Translations under genes and position numbers: made by a program
Assembly (NCBI GenBank): GCA_019279435.1
Contig: JAAALK010000080.1
Span: 34,130,778-34,194,777, forward strand
Source of the DNA: Zizania palustris
Lineage: Eukaryota; Streptophyta; Magnoliopsida; Poales; Poaceae
Direction: 5' to 3'
DNA length: 64,000 bases
The notes under the pieces: model-generated
Told to the model about the DNA's origin: nothing
Seen by the model: only the letters and a program-made list of their open reading frames with translations
Databases searched by the model: none
Shown here: in pieces, positions 58,048 through 64,000 of the stretch
Position numbering within the stretch: position 1 is the first letter of the stretch
Layout: each line of letters begins with the position of its first letter

Positions 58048-58395
58048 TGTTGGGGGAAAATATCTCATCTTCGGGGTTATTACCGAAGCAACATAAAGGC
58101 AGTCAGCAGGTTCGAAGGTTCCCAGAAGATCATCTTCGAAGATACCCGGAACCCGGTTCGAAGTATGAAGATAGGCATTGGTTCGGAGTATATCTTCGAA
58201 CTAAAGCTCTCCATGATCTTTTTTGCCAGCTAAGATGGAAGACTTATCTTCTTTCTCATTAGATTAGTCTTTTACCATTTTAGCCCTATTAAGGGAACCG
58301 AATAGTTTCCACTATGTCGGTTGTAATAGAAGGGTAAATAGGTCTTTTCCTTAATGTTTAGGCCTATAATACCCCCATTTCACCCTGTAATAGGG
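58048..58395 (+). repeat. 3' LTR of Gypsy C, first assembled copy, cut by the N gap
   Basis: Begins TGTTGGGGG after GAGGGGCTAC and matches the 5' LTR until TAATAGGG at 58395. It carries the same two diagnostic bases as the copy at 61622-62113. Three single-base losses fall in its last 40 bases. Confidence 0.9.
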
Positions 58396-59395
58396 NNNNN
58401 NNNNNNNNNNNNNNNNNNNNNNNNNNNNNNNNNNNNNNNNNNNNNNNNNNNNNNNNNNNNNNNNNNNNNNNNNNNNNNNNNNNNNNNNNNNNNNNNNNNN
58501 NNNNNNNNNNNNNNNNNNNNNNNNNNNNNNNNNNNNNNNNNNNNNNNNNNNNNNNNNNNNNNNNNNNNNNNNNNNNNNNNNNNNNNNNNNNNNNNNNNNN
58601 NNNNNNNNNNNNNNNNNNNNNNNNNNNNNNNNNNNNNNNNNNNNNNNNNNNNNNNNNNNNNNNNNNNNNNNNNNNNNNNNNNNNNNNNNNNNNNNNNNNN
58701 NNNNNNNNNNNNNNNNNNNNNNNNNNNNNNNNNNNNNNNNNNNNNNNNNNNNNNNNNNNNNNNNNNNNNNNNNNNNNNNNNNNNNNNNNNNNNNNNNNNN
58801 NNNNNNNNNNNNNNNNNNNNNNNNNNNNNNNNNNNNNNNNNNNNNNNNNNNNNNNNNNNNNNNNNNNNNNNNNNNNNNNNNNNNNNNNNNNNNNNNNNNN
58901 NNNNNNNNNNNNNNNNNNNNNNNNNNNNNNNNNNNNNNNNNNNNNNNNNNNNNNNNNNNNNNNNNNNNNNNNNNNNNNNNNNNNNNNNNNNNNNNNNNNN
59001 NNNNNNNNNNNNNNNNNNNNNNNNNNNNNNNNNNNNNNNNNNNNNNNNNNNNNNNNNNNNNNNNNNNNNNNNNNNNNNNNNNNNNNNNNNNNNNNNNNNN
59101 NNNNNNNNNNNNNNNNNNNNNNNNNNNNNNNNNNNNNNNNNNNNNNNNNNNNNNNNNNNNNNNNNNNNNNNNNNNNNNNNNNNNNNNNNNNNNNNNNNNN
59201 NNNNNNNNNNNNNNNNNNNNNNNNNNNNNNNNNNNNNNNNNNNNNNNNNNNNNNNNNNNNNNNNNNNNNNNNNNNNNNNNNNNNNNNNNNNNNNNNNNNN
59301 NNNNNNNNNNNNNNNNNNNNNNNNNNNNNNNNNNNNNNNNNNNNNNNNNNNNNNNNNNNNNNNNNNNNNNNNNNNNNNNNNNNNNNNNNNNNNNN
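58396..59395. other. Assembly gap, exactly 1000 N
   Basis: The round length is that of a placeholder between scaffolded contigs, not a measured distance. Any frame reported across it is meaningless. Confidence 0.99.
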
Positions 59396-61171
59396 GGTCT
59401 AGGAATTATTTCCTCTTGACGGACTTCTTCCATAGGAGTGGACTCTATAAAATAATGAAAAGTATATACATTGTATAAATACTCAAATAAACATGAAAAG
59501 GTTATTCGAAGTTTACCTTCGACATTTGCAGTGGAGTCATCGTCGGACTGTTCGTGGATCGAAGGCTAGTTCTTCATCCGAATCAGCCGTTAAGTCTGGG
59601 ACTGCAGGAACATCGTCCGGAGCAGTCCTCGCTGTTTCTTCGGGAATTGAAGCTATAGTAACTTCAACCCCACTTTCATTCACAGGAACTTCATCCTGAG
59701 ATGCCATTTCCTGAACTACCGAGTCCTTGGTTGATCAAATTATCTGGGACTCCGGCACGTTCGCAGGTACTTCGGTGTGCAGTCTTTGAGTTTCATCTTC
59801 TATCAGACGCGCAAGCAATCTCCCTGTTTCTTCTTGGGAGTCGGAAACCGAAGCCCTTGAGCTCGAAGGTGCAGGATCCGAAGATGCGAGATTTTTTGGC
59901 TTCCGAGCCACCTTCTTCACTGGAGTCTTTGCGGAGCTCGAAGTCCCGACTTCGTTTTTCTCTTCTTGGGTCCTTTCTCTGAAGGCACCCAGTCCATCAG
60001 AGGGGGCGGAGTGAGTTCTAACATTCCCCATACTCTGTTAAACCCTCCCAACTCCCGACCAATTTAACTCCATTCTTTTTCAGTCGGAGTTGGGGCGCCA
60101 AATCTTTCCGAAGCCCTTATAATTTGCTCTGAAGTAACAGGGGCTGAAGAAGCTAAAAAATAAATAAATCAAGTCAGTCTTCTTCGAAATAAATTGTATA
60201 ATACATGTTGTTTTCGAAGTTACCTGCAGGGCTCGAAGTCAAAGTAATCCTGCGGAGACCACCGTTCCGAATCATCCTCGAAGGCGATAGGCCAGTTGGC
60301 CATCAGTGGAGAGATTCGCACCCGAGGTATTCTTCGCTAAGTCCCGCATGCTTAACTTTCGGCTAATCCTTTGAAGCAGGTTGAGACGAGCTTCGAGCTG
60401 ACCGTGGCCAGGATGCACTAAGGCTTCCTTCCGTAATTGGATCTCTTTCAAAGGTCCGGCCAGAGGTTTACCTGCCCCCAACTTGACATAGAACCACCTC
60501 TCACCCAGTCAGTGTACCATCTTGCGTTGATGACCTTAGCAGGGAATTGCAGGGCATATTCGTCCCGGAGCCTAAAATTAATGCTTCCGAAGGCAACCAC
60601 TACCTTTTCACCTCCGGGACCTACGAAGGTTTTAGGTTGACCATGAAGCCCTATGCAGTGCAGCGAAGATCTCTGCCTTCCCTCACATCCTTCGCTCTCA
60701 ATGCCCATTCGAAGATAGCCAGTCTAGCTACTGCATTCGGAGATAATTGGGGGAGGGTGACATGGAATAGATCGAGTACCTCCGCCAGGAAGTTCTACTG
60801 CAGGAAGGCCCAAGCCGGCTTCGAAGAAGGCTTCGAATACAACCACTTCTCCAGGCCTCGGTGACGGAATAAGCTCTTTTTCCGGGCTTGCCGAATCATC
60901 ACTCCGGTACTGATCTTCCCTTCCACTGCTATTGCCTAGTGATTCCTCTTGCAGGTAGAGGACCCCCAGTTGAAAAGACTGGTCCAGATACTTCGTCAAC
61001 CGGCGGGCACAGACCTTGGTCATCGGTGATTTGGGGATTTCTTCCCCTGCCGCCATGGATGTCACCGCCGGTTATCGGAGGTGCCGCCGCCAACGCTGCC
61101 GCCAACGCTGCTGCGGCCGCATGCTGCCGGGCCAAGGCCGACGGAGGTGCGGATCCCTTAGTCTTCACCAT
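59396..61171 (-). pseudogene. Partial duplicate of the Gypsy C antisense gene (exons 1-2 and start of 3)
   Basis: Starts MVKTKGSAPPSALARQ at 61171. The Ala-rich stretch near 61100 stays in frame here, unlike in the first copy (extra C near 57523), but later many one-base losses break it. Exon borders are the same as in the first copy. It most likely represents the same gene read from a poorly polished contig end. Confidence 0.75.
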
Positions 61172-61968
61172 CGCAAACTGCTGGATTGCTCTGAGGAAAT
61201 GGAGGCTAGGGCTCAAGAACTCAAAGGGCTAAAAAGTTTTTGATTGCGAGAACGCGATGAAAAGGTAACCAGGTAACTTCTAGCTTCTATTATAGCCTAG
61301 ACTTTCACTTTTTACCGTTAAACCCATGTCGTTTCGTATTCCTGCCGTTACTTTTCCCTGAGATTAACGCTTACTGCAGTTTCCGTTAGAAACAGAAACT
61401 TAACGGCGATTTTCTCTAAGTCTAAAAGACTCTCAAACTTCTTGAGTTGGTTCTAAGATAGTTCGAAAAGCAATTACCTTAAGACTGATTCGAAGTTCAT
61501 ATCTTCATGCATTTCGGAGATAAAAATAAAAACTAATAACCCCTATGCTTGGTTATCTTTTCCTTCCGTATACTGCTCTCCTAACGTTACAGGTCAACGG
61601 AGAAGCGTATCGAGGGGCTACTGTTGGGGGAAAATATCTCATCTTCGGGGTTATTACCGAAGCAACATAAAGGCAGTCAGCAGGTTCGAAGGTTCCCAGA
61701 AGATCATCTTCGAAGATACCGGAACCCGGTTCGAAGTATGAAGATAGGCATTGGTTCGGAGTATATCTTCGAACTAAGCTCTCCATGATCTTTTTTGCCA
61801 GCTAAGATGGAAGACTTATCTTCTTTCTCATTAGATTAGTCTTTTTACCATTTTAGCCCTATTAAGGGAACCGAATAGTTTCCACTATGTCGGTTGTAAT
61901 AGAAGGGTAAATATGTCTTCCTTAATGTTTAGGCCTATAAATACCCCCCATTTCACCCTGTAATAGGG
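59396..61968. repeat. Second assembled copy of Gypsy C 55808-58395
   Basis: 2573 bases matching 2588 bases on the other side of the gap, in the same direction, starting GGTCTAGGAATTATTTCC and reaching TAATAGGG. Nearly all differences are one- or two-base indels, many in homopolymers. It holds the 5' half of the antisense gene (ATG at 61171, minus strand, down to the gap), here with many frame breaks and a TATA box damaged by one lost base (near 61288). Confidence 0.9.
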
Positions 61969-62113
61969 ACCGAAGACAAGTTATTCAATACATACATTCG
62001 AACTATTCTAAGTTATTATCCTTTCGGAGGCTTAGAACAGTTCTCTACGCAAACACTTCGTTTGTTAGTTTCTCTTTTACAGAAACCTGTTAGCGTAATC
62101 TTTTACGCCAACA
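61622..62113 (+). repeat. 3' LTR of Gypsy C (complete copy)
   Basis: 492 bp, ends ACGCCAACA followed by the GGTGT target duplication and resumed Copia D sequence. TATAAAT at 61936-61942. Confidence 0.93.
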
Positions 62114-62118
62114 GGTGT

Positions 62119-63990
62119 CGTGAGCAGAAGATCGGTTGTACATGCTCCACATCAAGATAGCACCACCAGTTTGCATGGCGGTGCGAGGAAGAGATGACGA
62201 GGTGGCGTGGCGGTGGCATGAGAGGTTCGGCCATGTCAACATGGCTGCACTGAGGAAGCTGGCTCGGGAGGAGCTAGTCCGAGGGCTACCAGAGATCGGC
62301 CAAGTAGAGAGAGTGTGCGAAGCTTGCCAAGCGGGTAAGCAAAGGCGCACCTCCTTCCCCACGCAGGCGGAGTTCAGGGCGAAGAAGCTCCTGGAATTGG
62401 TGCACGGGGATCTGTGTGCCCCATCACGCCAACAACACCAAGGGGGAATAAATATTCCTTACTGTTGTGGATGATTTGAGCAGGTACATGTGGGTAGCCG
62501 CGATTCCTTCAAAGGATCGTGCAGTGGCTGCCATCAAAGAGATTCAGGCGCGAGCTGAAGGAGAGTCGGGACTCAAGTTGAAGGTTATCCGAACTGATCG
62601 AGGTGGTGAGTTCACCTCGGTCGAGTTTGCGGAGTACTGTGCAGCGGATGGCGTCAGCCGGCAACTCACGGCGCCATATAGTCCACAACAGAACGACGTG
62701 GTTGAACGCCGAAATGGGACGGTTGTGGCAGCCGCAAGAAGCATGCTCAAGGCGAAGGGGCTCCCTGGATGGTTCTGGGGTGAAGCGGTAAGCACAACTG
62801 TTTATGTGTTGAACAGGTGCCCGACAAAGAGCGTGGAAGGGAAGACGCCATTTGAGGCTTGGTACGGGAAGAAGTCGGCCATACATCATCTCAAGACGTT
62901 CAACTGCATCGTCTACGTCCGCAACACCAAGCCTCACTTGAAGAAGCTGGAAGATCGAGGTCGCAAGATGATCTTCGTCGGGTATGAGAGGGGAACAAAG
63001 GCTTATCGGACCTACGATCCATCTCCAAGAGTGTCCATGTGACACGGGATGTGGTCTTCGATGAGCAGCTCAGTGGGATTGGAGCACGGTGGCCGACTCC
63101 AACATGGTGAATAACCATGACGATGTCTTCACGGTGGAGTACACTATCGTCGGACAGGGCATACCGGCGGGTGAGGGTGTTGGTGGGGGGCATGGAGCAG
63201 CCCCTCCGGCTGGCTTTGTGGTGGCTGGCCAGGAGCACAAGGTGCTCAAACTGAGGAAGGCTCTGTATGGACTGCACCAAGCACCCCGGGCTTGGAATGA
63301 GAAGTTGGACAACACGTGCTGTCTTTTGGGTTTAGGAGGAGCCCCTCAGAACATGCTATCTATATCAGAAAGAAGAGCGACATACAATTGGTGGTTGGAG
63401 TGTATGTCGATGATCTGGTGATCACGGGAGCTAGCAGAAGTGACATCCAGAAGTTCAAAGGGGAGATGGCAGCAGCTTTCAAGATGAGTCGACCTTGGGT
63501 TGCTCACTACTATCTCGGTATTGAAGTTAAGCAAAAGAAGGACGATATTTCACTTAGTCAATGTGCTTATGCTGTCAAGATTTTGGAGAAAAGTGGAATG
63601 GCAGGTTGTAATCCCTGCCAAGTGCCCATGGAAACGAAGCTGAAACTCAACAAAACTCAGTTCAGAACCCCCTGTAGCTGACGCCACAACCTACAGGAGT
63701 ATTGTTGGGAGTTTGTGGTATTTGGTAAATACCTGCCCAGATTTGGCCTTTGTTGTTGGGTATGTGAGTCGCTTTCTGGAAGACCCAAGAGAAGACCATT
63801 TGGTGGCTGTGAAACATATTCTGTGCTACATTGAAGGAACCAAGACTTGGGGAGTTTGGTTCGGCAGAAAGAAGGCAGAGGAAGTGTGCTTGACAGGTTT
63901 CAGTGATAGCGACTACGCTGGTGATGTGGATACAAGGAAGAGTACTACCGGGGTGATATTCTTTCTCAATGAAAGTCCAATCACATGGTA
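62119..63990 (+). pseudogene. Copia D pol: integrase, deleted RT, RNase H (broken)
   Basis: Seen: directly after the target duplication the frame meets a TGA (62120-62122), then LYMLHIK and a pre-integrase domain (WRWHERFGHVNMAAL, CEACQAGKQRRTSFP). Integrase core: VHGDLC, RTDRGGEF and PQQNDVVERRNG, where most relatives have QQNGVVE. After a frameshift near 62450 it runs open to 63042. The N-terminal RT is missing: the text jumps from a pre-RT linker (about 63210) to AGQEHKVLKLRKALYGL, so the region with the first catalytic Asp is lost. YVDDLVITG near 63405 and RNase H (TGFSDSDYAGDVDTRKSTTG) follow. TAG near 63990 replaces the Gln after SPITW. No working enzyme can result. Confidence 0.88.
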
Positions 63991-64000
63991 GTCGACTAAA

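Larger units (their letters stand above)
46188..62113 (+). mobile_element. Gypsy C: young Tat-type Ty3/Gypsy element nested in Copia D
   Basis: Seen: 5' LTR 46188-46682, 3' LTR 61622-62113, target duplication GGTGT at 46183-46187 and 62114-62118, primer-binding site, gag-pol on the plus strand, a 60-61-bp tandem array, and an antisense five-exon gene. The apparent 15.9 kb is inflated by an assembly gap of 1000 N plus an about 2.6-kb repeated segment; the real element is probably near 12.3 kb including the 0.9-kb hAT-like insert. Two RNase H domains in series identify the Tat lineage. The 5' and 3' LTRs differ by about two substitutions, so insertion was recent. Confidence 0.93.
44404..64000 (+). 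mobile_element. Copia D: Ty1/Copia element in VPS32 intron 4, split by Gypsy C, 3' end outside window
   Basis: Seen: a 5' LTR (44404-44738), a primer-binding site, gag-protease up to 46187, then after the Gypsy C insertion the integrase, RT and RNase H remains from 62119. With one copy of GGTGT removed, the two halves are adjacent in sequence. The gag type (MEEQAS..., a retrotransposon gag with one CCHC knuckle) fits a small-LTR Copia such as Ale; the exact lineage is uncertain. The element is broken by an RT deletion and several stops. Confidence 0.88.

Noticed and set aside
58351..59478. Frames of about 360-374 codons across the gap
   Set aside because: They consist of N and have no coding meaning.
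59396..61968. A true tandem duplication within Gypsy C
   Set aside because: Shared diagnostic LTR bases, the 1000-N placeholder and indel-type differences favour one locus assembled twice.

Overview
This is plant nuclear DNA, most likely from a grass and probably a panicoid one. The reasons are: LTR retrotransposons nested inside each other; a CACTA transposon with the CACTCGGC/GCCGAGTG subterminal repeats common in grasses; Copia primer-binding sites matching initiator tRNA-Met; and one intron-bearing host gene with GT-AG introns. The species cannot be read from the sequence. There is no prokaryotic or organellar gene content.

Layout. (1) Positions 1-34901 are a Ty3/Gypsy element of the Tat type ('Gypsy A'), whose 5' end lies left of the window. 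Its pol gene is cut by a SIRE-like Copia element on the minus strand ('Copia B1', 1024-15507), which itself carries a 3.35-kb solo LTR (3463-6812). At B1's right edge there is a 411-bp fold-back of Gypsy A pol. Downstream of pol, Gypsy A has a 116-bp tandem repeat array and then a spliced gene on the opposite strand. The first intron of that gene holds a second, complete Copia element ('Copia B2', 22451-33022, target duplication ATATT). Gypsy A ends with its 3' LTR (34412-34901). (2) Positions 34902-40805 hold degraded repeat DNA, a long-TIR DNA transposon carrying a nested CACTA element (37137-39787, target duplication GAG), and a small hAT-like MITE. (3) Positions 40806-44063 hold the first four coding exons of a host ESCRT-III gene of the SNF7/VPS32 (CHMP4) family; intron 2 contains a miniature Copia element. 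(4) From 44404 to the window end, a third Copia element ('Copia D', plus strand) sits in intron 4 of that gene. It is split by a young Tat-type Gypsy ('Gypsy C', 46188-62113, target duplication GGTGT), whose pol is in turn hit by an 897-bp hAT-like transposon. Exons 5 onward of the host gene must lie beyond the window if the gene is intact.

How the parts work together. Each retrotransposon once encoded Gag, protease, integrase, reverse transcriptase and RNase H, transcribed from LTR promoters whose TATA boxes are visible. All are now damaged; Gypsy C is the least damaged, with a 1113-codon gag-protease-RT frame and LTRs differing by about two substitutions. The most unusual feature is the antisense gene shared by Gypsy A and Gypsy C. 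It has five exons, four introns with matching GT-AG borders, and its own TATA box facing away from the 3' LTR.

Assembly caveat. A run of exactly 1000 N (58396-59395) is flanked by the same about 2.6 kb twice (55808-58395 and 59396-61968). The second copy is full of one-base indels. This looks like an unmerged contig overlap rather than a biological duplication.
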